Positions 7,963 to 16,437 of a stretch of 27,982 nt of DNA are shown here, in pieces; the stretch's first letter is position 1; every line of letters begins with the position of its first letter. This DNA is from Caryophanales bacterium UBA6356. Lineage in GTDB: Bacteria; Bacillota_I; Bacilli_A; RFN20; CAG-826. The notes beneath the pieces are model-generated. The model was not told the DNA's origin and ran no database searches. It saw only the letters and a program-made list of their open reading frames with translations. The position numbers and the translations under genes are program-made. Location: assembly GCA_002440125.1 (NCBI GenBank), contig DJRQ01000040.1, positions 1 through 27,982 on the forward strand. The letters run 5' to 3'.

Positions 7963-10900
7963 AAAAGACATTTCTTTCGCTCCTTGCTTTAAGCGCTTTG
8001 TTTGGCGTAAGCGCAAAAGACGCCGATATTTCGATTCTTCGTCCAAACAAAGAGATTTGCGATGCTTCGAAAATTGGAAAAATCCAAGCAGAAGGCGGGT
8101 CTTTTGGCTTCGAAACCAACGACGGATGGAAATTCTCCGAAGGGGGAAGCGTTTCCTATAGCGAAGATGTGGCCTATGACGGCAAACGCTCGTTACACGT
8201 CGTTCGCTCGAATACCGACACTTATTTTACGGCTCAGAACACCGCGAATTTTCCTCTTGTTGGCGGCGAACGTTATCGCATCGGTTTCTATTACAAGAGC
8301 CAACATTCCTATGGCGTCAATATCTCTCTCGATTTAACTACATATGACAGCGCAGGGAAGGAAATCCGCACCATTACGGGTGCCAATATGAAACTTAATG
8401 CCGATTCTCTTTCCACGAATTGGTCCGAATTCTTCACCGAATTCCAAGCTAAAAACGAAGCTGCTAGCGCCAAGATGAATATCATCGTCAAGTATGGCAA
8501 TGCCGATATCTATATCGATCACGCCTATTGTGTGCTTACTGGCGAAGATGTCTATGATGAGACTTTTTCAACTCCCAAAGAAGATAACACCATCCAAAAT
8601 TGGGATCTCGATAAGGCAATCCCTACCGCCAATGGGGCGCTTGATATTGCGAGTGAAGGATCCGCGATGACTTCCTGGGATCGTTTCCTTAGCGGATACG
8701 GATATACGTTTACTTTCGACGCTAAAGGGCTTGATGGCGCCAAAGGAAAGGTTCGTTTCGATTTCTACGATACGACGGGCGTCCTTGTTCAGACGGTCGA
8801 AAAAGAATACCCTCTGACCTCTACCCTCGAACAAAAGAGCGTTGAAATCACTATCCAACGCGGCATCAAAGCCTATATCTCCTTCCTTAACGGAACGAGC
8901 GATGTGCTTACTATCGATAATGTCCATGGCGTCAAAAGCTATTCCCCCAACGATGAATCGGGATGGCAAGGTCAATGGATCACTTATCCGGATGGCGATA
9001 TCACTGCGGATGCGGCTTATGAGAATCGCTGGTATCGCAAGAGTTTCAATATCCCTGAGCCGATTGCTTCCGCGAGTTTGCAATGTACCGCCGATGATGT
9101 GCGTTTCCCTTATATAAACGGTCATTTTTTTGGAAGAGGCGGAGTTTGGTCATCTCCTAATGTTATGGATATCACCGACTTGGTTCATGAGGGAGATAAC
9201 GTTTTTGCTGCCCGTGTCTATAATGCTACCTATTACTCCGGTCTTCTTTTTGAAATCACTATCATTACAGAGAGTGGGCGTGTTATAAGCGTCTATTCCG
9301 ACAAAACAACGAAGACTTCAAAAACCGTCGGTCCGATTGGTGAACAGTATATTTCCAATGAAGATTTAAGTTGGACTGAAGTTGGTTATGATGACTCTTC
9401 TTGGAAAGATTCCTATGTGGTTGGCGCGGTTGGCTGCATGCCTTGGGGATCGATTCCTTTTGTTTCCTTGGCTTCGACTGTCCCTGAACTTGAATTGGTC
9501 GATGCCCATTTCCCCGAAGAAATCCAACTTGGTGGCAATATGTCTTTCCAAATTGTGTGGAAACCAATGGGGAAAATCGAAAAACCCATCACAATTAGCG
9601 CCTCTTTTTGGAGTAAGTATTCGAGCGACATTGACGAGTCGAATCCTGCAAAATCCGTTTTGAAACAAGTCTCTGGACCGGAAATGACTGAATGGAAAGA
9701 AGGCCAAACAGTAACGATCGGATATGAAGTCGATGTGCCTGATTTCATAGAGTCGGATTCCTACATGCTTCAATTCGATGAAAAGGCAATTAAAATCGTC
9801 AATAACCCTGACTATAGCGGCAACAAACTTCGCGGTCACTATATCCGCTTCTTGCCTGTCGAACTTAAAATTGAGCAAACATCCATTATTCGGAATAAAG
9901 GCCTTACCAAGCTTCAGATAGGGGATAAGGAATACGCTCCTTATCTCTTTATGCAAAGCGACGGTCTGAAGTATTTTAAGCCAGTTTATGCGCAACGTCT
10001 TTACGATTCTGGCATGCGTCTTTTCTCGGTGGGCAATAATAAAGTCGTCGATACTATCACTGGCGCATCGACTTGGACGAATGATGACACTTACAATTTC
10101 GAACCATTTGACGAAACGATCTACACCACTCTAAGTGGCGCTCCTAAAGCGAAACTCTTGGTGATGATTAGTTGCGATCCTCCTTCTTGGTGGCTTAACA
10201 AATACCCGGAAGAAAGGGCGTTAACGGCAAATGGCGGCACCGATTATGTCTCCTACACCTCAAAAAAATGGGTGAGCGACGTTTCTAAATACATGCGTGC
10301 CGTTTTGGAACATATGAAGTCCATGCCTTATGCGGCACACATCTTTGCCGTCAAATTCGCGCAAGGTGCGACTTACGAATGGCAAGAATATGGCATGGAA
10401 ATTGGAAACTGTGCTGATTTTTCGAAAGTTGCGCAAAAAGGCTGGCGGGCATTCTTAAAAGACCGCTACAAGAGCGATAGTGCTCTCCAAGCAGCATGGG
10501 GCGATGGCAACGTTACCCTTGAAAATGCGACGATTCCTGGTTTTGGTGAACGTGAGCCTTCGACGTATCCTTCCCTTCTTGATGGTGTGACTCAACGGAG
10601 CGTCATGGATTACCAAGATTTCAAAGGGAGAAATATGACGAATGCCATACTGGCTTTCTCGAGCGTTGTAAAAGAAGTTTCGGATGGCAAGTGGCTTGCT
10701 GGTACGTATCATGGTTACATCACGAATGCTCTCACTTATGAATCGAGTGGCATTTGTAACAATGAATTTGCCCGTTTGCTTGAGCCGAGCGCACCCATCG
10801 ATTTCTTTTGCGGCCCTGTTTCGTATATGACCCGTCAAACCGGATATAGCAACTCGCCTATGCAAGCGGCTACAAGCATTGTGAACGCTGGGAAGCTTTG

Positions 10901-12200
10901 CCTTGTTGAATTCGATGAACGTACCGTCAAAGTGGATATGCCAGACCAATCTCCGACGACTATGGACGAATGGGGAAAGACTTACACGCTTAGCGACACG
11001 ATTAACCTTATGAAGCGCGATGGCGCGAACACGCTTATTTCCGGCTACGGCGCTTGGATTTATGACATGACGGGCGGCTGGTATGACGATAGTGAAATTT
11101 ATAATCTAACATCTCTCCTCTTGTCGGAATGGGAATATGCCATGGAACATCAAGAGAATGAGAACAATCGTGAAGTCGCTTTCATCATCGAAGACAAGAT
11201 GCCAAGCGATTACGCCTATAGCTTTGGCTACTCCTATAGTGCTCTCGAAGTGAACTTGGGGCGTCAAAAAGAAGACTTAGCCGCAATCGGGGCGGGTTAC
11301 GATATCTATTTGGCGAGCGACTTTAAGAAAGGATTGCCGAAGGATTACAAGCTTTATTTGATCGCTGGAAACCGCTTTGACCAAGAGACGATCGATGGCA
11401 TCAATAAGACTTGCAAGAAAGATGGCTCAGCCGTCGTTTGGATCGGCACCCCTGGCATTTATGGCCAAGATGGCTCGATGAGTGGTGGGAATATCTCTTC
11501 ACTTATCGATATGGATGTTTCTCTTCTGCCAGAAATGGTTTATACGGCCGTGACTATCGACAAGGAAAGCGAAGATCCATTCACCTTGGATGCCCGTGGC
11601 ATCACTTATGGGAAACCGGAAATCAAAGAAGTCAATCCGGCCGCTGAGGTTGTGGACGCGGATGCTATAGCCTTAGGACATATCAAAGGCACCGACTACG
11701 TTGGCTTGGCCTATAAGGAAGTTCCGACAAAGGATGGCGGAACCTATACCAGTGTTTTCTCTAGCTTTGGCCACGTGCCTGCAATGGTACTTCGAAATGT
11801 CATGAAGAAGGTTGGCGCTCATGTTTACGATGACTCTTATAGCGATGTCGTCTTCTCTTCTGCCGGTTATCTTTGTATCGATTCTCCTTATGGTGGCGAA
11901 AGAACAATCACACTTCCTAAAGCTTATGACGTCTATGACGTCTATAACCAAGAGCTCATTGGACAAAACATCACTTCTTTCGATGTCTACTTCTTTGCAA
12001 AGAACACTTATCTTTATCGTCTTATGCCCGCTGGAACATATGGGAAAGAAAGCCCGGAAACGCCATCCATCGACGCAAAGACGGACGAGTTCGATACGAT
12101 CGCCATCAGCCTTTTAGCGGTTGGTGTCGCCGAAGTTGTTGCTATGGCAATAATCATTATTGTTGCCTTGCATATAAAAAAGCCTAAACATGTGGCTTAG
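7959..12200 (+). CDS. Large membrane-anchored multidomain glycosidase, GH42-like
   Basis: A 1413-residue secreted enzyme with signal peptide (1-20). Two CBM-like beta-sandwiches lie at about 45-190 and 195-325. A domain like the N-terminal beta domain of alpha-L-rhamnosidases follows at about 335-495 (WYRKSFNI, GDNVFAARVYN, DDSSW), then an Ig-like stretch (505-630). A TIM-barrel-like catalytic region at about 640-1050 recalls GH42, including W-RAFLKDRYKSDSALQAAWG. Candidate catalytic glutamates are Glu807 (TYEWQEYG) and Glu984 (CLVEFDE). Residues 1068-1190 resemble the GATase-like domain that follows the barrel in GH42. A C-terminal helix (about 1383-1403) and HIKKPKHVA anchor it. The start overlaps the previous stop (ATGA). 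Specificity is unknown; beta-galactosidase activity is only one option because the match to GH42 is distant. Confidence 0.75.
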   Translation: MKKTFLSLLALSALFGVSAKDADISILRPNKEICDASKIGKIQAEGGSFGFETNDGWKFSEGGSVSYSEDVAYDGKRSLHVVRSNTDTYFTAQNTANFPLVGGERYRIGFYYKSQHSYGVNISLDLTTYDSAGKEIRTITGANMKLNADSLSTNWSEFFTEFQAKNEAASAKMNIIVKYGNADIYIDHAYCVLTGEDVYDETFSTPKEDNTIQNWDLDKAIPTANGALDIASEGSAMTSWDRFLSGYGYTFTFDAKGLDGAKGKVRFDFYDTTGVLVQTVEKEYPLTSTLEQKSVEITIQRGIKAYISFLNGTSDVLTIDNVHGVKSYSPNDESGWQGQWITYPDGDITADAAYENRWYRKSFNIPEPIASASLQCTADDVRFPYINGHFFGRGGVWSSPNVMDITDLVHEGDNVFAARVYNATYYSGLLFEITIITESGRVISVYSDKTTKTSKTVGPIGEQYISNEDLSWTEVGYDDSSWKDSYVVGAVGCMPWGSIPFVSLASTVPELELVDAHFPEEIQLGGNMSFQIVWKPMGKIEKPITISASFWSKYSSDIDESNPAKSVLKQVSGPEMTEWKEGQTVTIGYEVDVPDFIESDSYMLQFDEKAIKIVNNPDYSGNKLRGHYIRFLPVELKIEQTSIIRNKGLTKLQIGDKEYAPYLFMQSDGLKYFKPVYAQRLYDSGMRLFSVGNNKVVDTITGASTWTNDDTYNFEPFDETIYTTLSGAPKAKLLVMISCDPPSWWLNKYPEERALTANGGTDYVSYTSKKWVSDVSKYMRAVLEHMKSMPYAAHIFAVKFAQGATYEWQEYGMEIGNCADFSKVAQKGWRAFLKDRYKSDSALQAAWGDGNVTLENATIPGFGEREPSTYPSLLDGVTQRSVMDYQDFKGRNMTNAILAFSSVVKEVSDGKWLAGTYHGYITNALTYESSGICNNEFARLLEPSAPIDFFCGPVSYMTRQTGYSNSPMQAATSIVNAGKLCLVEFDERTVKVDMPDQSPTTMDEWGKTYTLSDTINLMKRDGANTLISGYGAWIYDMTGGWYDDSEIYNLTSLLLSEWEYAMEHQENENNREVAFIIEDKMPSDYAYSFGYSYSALEVNLGRQKEDLAAIGAGYDIYLASDFKKGLPKDYKLYLIAGNRFDQETIDGINKTCKKDGSAVVWIGTPGIYGQDGSMSGGNISSLIDMDVSLLPEMVYTAVTIDKESEDPFTLDARGITYGKPEIKEVNPAAEVVDADAIALGHIKGTDYVGLAYKEVPTKDGGTYTSVFSSFGHVPAMVLRNVMKKVGAHVYDDSYSDVVFSSAGYLCIDSPYGGERTITLPKAYDVYDVYNQELIGQNITSFDVYFFAKNTYLYRLMPAGTYGKESPETPSIDAKTDEFDTIAISLLAVGVAEVVAMAIIIIVALHIKKPKHVA

Positions 12201-12212
12201 AAAGGGAAAAAT

Positions 12213-13496
12213 ATGAAAAAGAAAAGTTTGCTTCTTGTTGCTCTTGCCGCCACGGCTCTTGTGAGTTGTGGAAAGGAATCATCAAAGGAAACGCTGACCT
12301 TCCAAATTTATGCTGGTGGTTATGGTACGGCTCCTTGGAAGTACGCATTAGAAAAATTTGAGGCCGCCCATCCGGAATACAAACTGGTTGTCAATATGGA
12401 TAACAACGTTAATAAAAACCTCGAAGATAGTTGGATGAATGGTAATCCGCCTGATTTTGTCTTCCTTGATGGCACAATTGCGACCAACACTTGGCTCGCT
12501 GAAGGTCTTTTGGAAGATTTAAGCGGCTGGCTTGAAACTGCGAAAGCCCCAGGCGAAGAGGGTTACATCAAAGACAAAGTCAATGCGGCTTATTGGCGCA
12601 AATACACCGATACAACAAACAAAACCATCACTTATGGTGCCCCTCTCCTCTTAAATGCCTATGGCATGTGGTACGATGAAACCCTCTTTAGCGAGAAAGG
12701 ATGGACGATGCCATCGAACTACAATGAGCTTACGGCTTTCGCCGGCAAAGCGACCAGTGACATCAAGACTCTTATTTATCCTGGCGTTTATAGTGGTTAT
12801 CTCGTTCAAGGGATGCTTGTTCCTGCTTTTGCCGAATATGGCGACGCTTTCTTCAAACGCGTTATGAATTGCCAAGACGCCGATGTTTATGTTTCTCCGG
12901 AATTTAAAGAAGTCATGAACCGTTTCAACGATTTCATCAATCTTAATAACAATGTTGTTGCGGATTGTCTCTCACTTAATCACACCATGAGCCAAACGGA
13001 ATGGCTTTCTCATAAAGCGGCGATGATTCCAAATGGACTTTGGCTCCGTAGCGAAATGGATAAACTCCATGCCATTCCAGATGGTTTTAACATGCACTAT
13101 GCGCCATCGCCTTTGGTGAAAGAGAAACAAACGATTGTAACCTCCTCCGTTTGCTGTGGCATCGCTTCACAAGCAAAAAACAAGGAAGGCGCGAAAAAAT
13201 TCTTGGCCTCGCTTTATAACGATGATGTTTTGAAACAATTCGTCTATGCCTCTGATTCGCCATCGGTTGCCACGCTTGATCTTGCGAACGATTCTAATGT
13301 CACCGAAGTTAACAAGTACGTTCAAACGGTCTTCAACAACCCGAATTATCAACACATGTCCAATGATGGCTCTTGGGGGGGTGTGGACACTGCTATCAAT
13401 AACGCCGTCAATAGTTTAGTCAAAAAAACAACGACTGTTGACGCTGCTTGTGAAGCTATCAAGGCTGCAGCCCTTAAGACTATTAGCGAAAGATAG
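12213..13496 (+). CDS. Sugar ABC transporter substrate-binding lipoprotein (CUT1)
   Basis: A 427-residue lipoprotein with lipobox LVSC and lipidated Cys19, so it would be attached to the outer face of the membrane. The mature part has the usual opening of family 1 solute-binding proteins (LTFQIYAGGYG, KFEAAHPEYKLVV, then PDFVFLDGT) and their usual length. It would capture oligosaccharides released outside and pass them to the permeases encoded next. It starts 12 bases after the glycosidase stop with AAAGGG upstream, and the first permease follows after 11 bases. The ligand cannot be read from the sequence; a large substrate is plausible given the cytoplasmic glycosidases nearby. Confidence 0.92.
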   Translation: MKKKSLLLVALAATALVSCGKESSKETLTFQIYAGGYGTAPWKYALEKFEAAHPEYKLVVNMDNNVNKNLEDSWMNGNPPDFVFLDGTIATNTWLAEGLLEDLSGWLETAKAPGEEGYIKDKVNAAYWRKYTDTTNKTITYGAPLLLNAYGMWYDETLFSEKGWTMPSNYNELTAFAGKATSDIKTLIYPGVYSGYLVQGMLVPAFAEYGDAFFKRVMNCQDADVYVSPEFKEVMNRFNDFINLNNNVVADCLSLNHTMSQTEWLSHKAAMIPNGLWLRSEMDKLHAIPDGFNMHYAPSPLVKEKQTIVTSSVCCGIASQAKNKEGAKKFLASLYNDDVLKQFVYASDSPSVATLDLANDSNVTEVNKYVQTVFNNPNYQHMSNDGSWGGVDTAINNAVNSLVKKTTTVDAACEAIKAAALKTISER

Positions 13497-13507
13497 TTTA
13501 AAAGTTT

Positions 13508-14437
13508 ATGGAACTCGCACTTCATCGTCCTAGGTCAAAGAAAGTGAGGCTTGATAAGAGCAAAGTTCTTTTCGCTTTTATCTTTTGCCTGATTCCTTTC
13601 TTCCTTTACCTCTTCTTTTGCGTTTATCCTATCATTCGTTCTGTCTTCGACTCTTTTACCAATTGGAGAGGGTACATTCGGAAGGATTTCATCGGTTTTG
13701 GCAACTACGCTGAAGTGCTTAACGACCCTGTCTTCTGGAAAGCTTTTGGCAACGACTTTGCCATTACTGGGATAAAAGAGGTTCTTATCATTACTCTCAC
13801 CATTCTTTTTGCGGTAAGCCTTACGAGGTTCCGTTTAAGGACGGGAGAAGTTATTACCTATAAGTTCCTCTTCTATATCCCGAATATGCTTTCGGTTGTT
13901 ATTGTCGGTTCTTTATGGAGCTTCGTCTTTATGTCTGGAGATAGCGGCCTTCTTAACGCTATTCGTTCTCTTTTCGGCGGGGCTCCTGTCGATTGGATTA
14001 CGGAACTGCCGCTTCTTTGCATCGGTTTTGTTGCGAGTTGGTGTGGTGTAGGCCTATTCATGATCACTATGATTTCGGCCATTAACCAAATTCCTCTTGA
14101 ACTTTATGAAGCGGCAGAGATCGATGGCGCTTCGAATTGGCAACAACTTATTCATATCACCATGCCTGCCGTTTGGCTTGAAGTGACTTTTATGGTGGTC
14201 TCTATCCTTTATCAATCTTTGGGTGGCAACTTTGGTATCGTCAACGTTTTTACGCCGAATGGTGGCGTTGACAATAACTCGATGGTCATGGGTTTATATG
14301 TTTATATCTATGGCACATCGGGATCGCGAGTGGCTTTCTCCTATGCCGCGTCTATCGTGATGTTAATTTTAACGGCCACCATTTCGCTTGGCGTAAAAGC
14401 GCTTATGAGCACTTTCGGGAGACGTTTCTATGAGTAA
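13508..14437 (+). CDS. Sugar ABC transporter permease, MalF-like
   Basis: A 309-residue integral membrane protein with about six helices; the first follows a basic N-terminal tail. The EAA loop that docks to the ATPase is clear (EAAEIDGASNWQQLIHITMPA, about residues 200-220). It pairs with the permease at 14430 to form the channel of a CUT1 importer. It has almost no ribosome binding site (an 11-base, T/A-rich gap to the previous gene), so it probably depends on translation of the lipoprotein gene. The next gene overlaps it by eight bases. Confidence 0.93.
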   Translation: MELALHRPRSKKVRLDKSKVLFAFIFCLIPFFLYLFFCVYPIIRSVFDSFTNWRGYIRKDFIGFGNYAEVLNDPVFWKAFGNDFAITGIKEVLIITLTILFAVSLTRFRLRTGEVITYKFLFYIPNMLSVVIVGSLWSFVFMSGDSGLLNAIRSLFGGAPVDWITELPLLCIGFVASWCGVGLFMITMISAINQIPLELYEAAEIDGASNWQQLIHITMPAVWLEVTFMVVSILYQSLGGNFGIVNVFTPNGGVDNNSMVMGLYVYIYGTSGSRVAFSYAASIVMLILTATISLGVKALMSTFGRRFYE

Positions 14438-15314
14438 TAAAGATTTAGTTGTGTCTCGAAGCCACGCTCCTCAAACGAAGAGCGAAATTATATCCCGTTG
14501 GGTGATTCGTGTCCTTTTAGTCTTTTGGAGCGTGCTTATCGTTTTCCCTCTTCTATGGGCGATTATGACTTCATTCAAGAGTCAAAAGGATTTTATGGCG
14601 GGCGCTTTTACGTGGCCTACCGAGTTTCTTATTTCCAATTACATGAACGCCTGGAAGGAAGCGGAATTCTCTCGGTACTTCCTTAACTCCATCGTACTTT
14701 CTTTGGGGACGGTGGTTTTGACAGTGCTCATGACGCTTGGCTCAAGCTATGTCATTGCGAAATACAAGTCTAAATTCTTCCGCTTCTTGGATCATTTCTA
14801 TTCGATATTCATGATGGTTCCGCAACTTCTTTTGCTTATTCCGCTTCTCAAGTTCTGCCAACAGCTTCGCCTAACGGATGGAGCCATGGTTATTCCGACT
14901 TTGATGGTTCTTAATGCCATTCAAGGCGTGCCTTTCTATGTCTTCTTGACCCTACCATTCATGCGTGGGCTCAATAACGACATTCTTGAGGCGGCGGAGA
15001 TTGATGGGGCAAATGAATTCCAGCGTTTCTTTCAAATTGTTGTTCCGATGGTGAAGCCTCCCTTATTTGTGGTGAGTCTCTTGAGTTTTGCTGGCGTTTG
15101 GAATGAATATGCGATGTCTATCACGTTCATCAAAGATTCGAATTATTACACTCTATCGGCCGGCTTGAATAACCTTATGGCCAATAATACATACGGAACT
15201 GGGGTTAAGTTTGCTGCCCTTATCATTTCAATGATTCCAATTCTTATTGTTTATGCCATATTCCAAAAGCCATTGCAAAACGGCTTAAGCGCATCGGATG
15301 GCGTGAAAGGATAA
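14430..15314 (+). CDS. Sugar ABC transporter permease, MalG-like
   Basis: A 294-residue protein with six predicted helices and an EAA loop (EAAEIDGANEFQRFFQIVVP, near residues 187-206). It is the second half of the importer channel. Last gene of the six-gene operon: it ends 27 bases from the convergent AraC-family gene, and no clear terminator hairpin is seen in that short gap. No ATPase gene lies in the operon, so the importer must use one encoded elsewhere, either a shared MsmK-type protein or possibly the short ATPase at 26012. Confidence 0.93.
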   Translation: MSNKDLVVSRSHAPQTKSEIISRWVIRVLLVFWSVLIVFPLLWAIMTSFKSQKDFMAGAFTWPTEFLISNYMNAWKEAEFSRYFLNSIVLSLGTVVLTVLMTLGSSYVIAKYKSKFFRFLDHFYSIFMMVPQLLLLIPLLKFCQQLRLTDGAMVIPTLMVLNAIQGVPFYVFLTLPFMRGLNNDILEAAEIDGANEFQRFFQIVVPMVKPPLFVVSLLSFAGVWNEYAMSITFIKDSNYYTLSAGLNNLMANNTYGTGVKFAALIISMIPILIVYAIFQKPLQNGLSASDGVKG

Positions 15315-15341
15315 AATCTAAAAATCATTGCAAAAGCAAGG

Positions 15342-16238
15342 TTAATCCATCTTTTGATAAACGGGAACAATGAGACTTTGGAGCTCTTGTTGCCGTTTTT
15401 TTCGATATTGGAGAGGAGAGTAGCCGGTCTTTTCGCGGAAGAGTTTGATGAAAGAGGACAAGGAGCTATAGCCGCAATCTTCGGAAATGGTCAGCACGCT
15501 TTTGGAAGTCGCTTCCAAAAGCTCCCTTGCGTAGTTCATACGAATCTCGATGAGATAGTCGACCAAGGATACGCCTTTATAGTTCTTGAAGATCGTGCCA
15601 ACTTGAGAATGGGAATAATTGGTTAAGGCGACAATATCGGTGACTCGTCTTGAAAAGACTTCTGGTTTTTGGAGCTCATTCATGAAATCAAGAAGCCATT
15701 TCGGAGTTTGGGAATGGCGGCTTGAATAGGCCACAACATAAAGGCCGATAATGTAATTCAAGATGGATAATGAAAGGCATTTTTCGAATTCCTGAGTGCT
15801 TGCTTGCCCTAAAGATGTATCAAAGACGGAGAAATTGAAAAGATGCTCGCATAGGGATTTAACGGATAAATAGGATTCTCCGCTTAGCTTTAGATGAACG
15901 AGGCGCGATCCGCTTAGAATCTCATCTTGGAAATTCTTGGGAAGCTTGGAAATAATGGAAAGGAAGTCTTCCTCTTGGAAATAAACGTCCTGATGAAGGT
16001 GGGGGCTTTTCAAAATGCCAATCTCGTGCAAATGAGGTGGCCCTACCAAAAACACATCGCCGCTTGTTGCATCGTATTCTTTTTTGTTTACTTGGGTTTT
16101 AGCAATGCCGTCAAAAAAGAAAACAAGTTCCCATACCTTGTGGTTATGAGAGGAACAAGGGGTGACGTATTGTTTTGTAATGACCCCCTTTTCAGGATTT
16201 ATAAAACCAAGATAATTTTTCGCCATATTCCTTCTCAT
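15342..16238 (-). CDS. AraC-family transcriptional regulator with cupin sensor domain
   Basis: A 298-residue regulator. The N-terminal part (about 20-115) looks like the AraC cupin sugar-binding domain, with CSSHNHKVWELVFF and SGDVFLVGPPHLHEI as landmarks. Residues about 200-290 are two helix-turn-helix units; the second has the family signature (ISEDCGYSSLSSFIKLFREKTGYSP). It lies between the importer operon (convergent) and the glycosidase operon (divergent), so it most likely activates both in response to a sugar. The start is uncertain: ATG 16238, or ATG 16226, which has AGAAGGA before it but only two bases away. An inverted repeat (16246-16279) begins eight bases upstream and may also allow autoregulation. 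Confidence 0.9.
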   Translation of the reverse strand: MRRNMAKNYLGFINPEKGVITKQYVTPCSSHNHKVWELVFFFDGIAKTQVNKKEYDATSGDVFLVGPPHLHEIGILKSPHLHQDVYFQEEDFLSIISKLPKNFQDEILSGSRLVHLKLSGESYLSVKSLCEHLFNFSVFDTSLGQASTQEFEKCLSLSILNYIIGLYVVAYSSRHSQTPKWLLDFMNELQKPEVFSRRVTDIVALTNYSHSQVGTIFKNYKGVSLVDYLIEIRMNYARELLEATSKSVLTISEDCGYSSLSSFIKLFREKTGYSPLQYRKKRQQELQSLIVPVYQKMD

Positions 16239-16245
16239 ATCTTAA

Positions 16246-16279
16246 CATTGGTAATAAAAAAAACAATTTTTTACCAATG
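16246..16279. promoter_or_regulatory. Inverted repeat, candidate AraC-regulator operator
   Basis: CATTGGTAA (16246-16254) and TTACCAATG (16271-16279) are perfect 9-bp arms around an A/T-rich spacer. The centre lies about 58 bases before the predicted start of the glycosidase operon transcript, a common place for activators, and close to the start of the regulator gene. A related pattern lies at 4880-4903. Confidence 0.5.
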
Positions 16280-16301
16280 CCACCTACTTTTATGCTTGTT
16301 A

Positions 16302-16320
16302 TTCTCAATATAATTGAGAA
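16302..16320. promoter_or_regulatory. Glycosidase-operon promoter -10 box inside an inverted repeat
   Basis: TATAAT (16309-16314) is a perfect -10 box. It is embedded in TTCTCAAT-ATA-ATTGAGAA, with perfect 8-bp arms. No good -35 box is found 16-18 bases upstream, consistent with activator dependence. A protein bound to the repeat would block the promoter. A second TATAAT lies at 16395-16400, also without a clear -35 box. Confidence 0.45.
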
Positions 16321-16437
16321 GAAGATTTCTTTCCATAAGCAAAAAAAAGCATTTTTTCCACGAAGAAAACAAGGAAGAAGAAGATCCTTTTTCTTATAAT
16401 CTAGGAGAAGTCGCCCTTTCCTTAAGAGGAGCGGAAT

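Noticed and set aside
8568..9125. Leftward frame of 185 codons inside the large glycosidase gene
   Set aside because: Fully opposite a well-supported gene and with no recognisable domain; long antisense frames are common in this codon usage.
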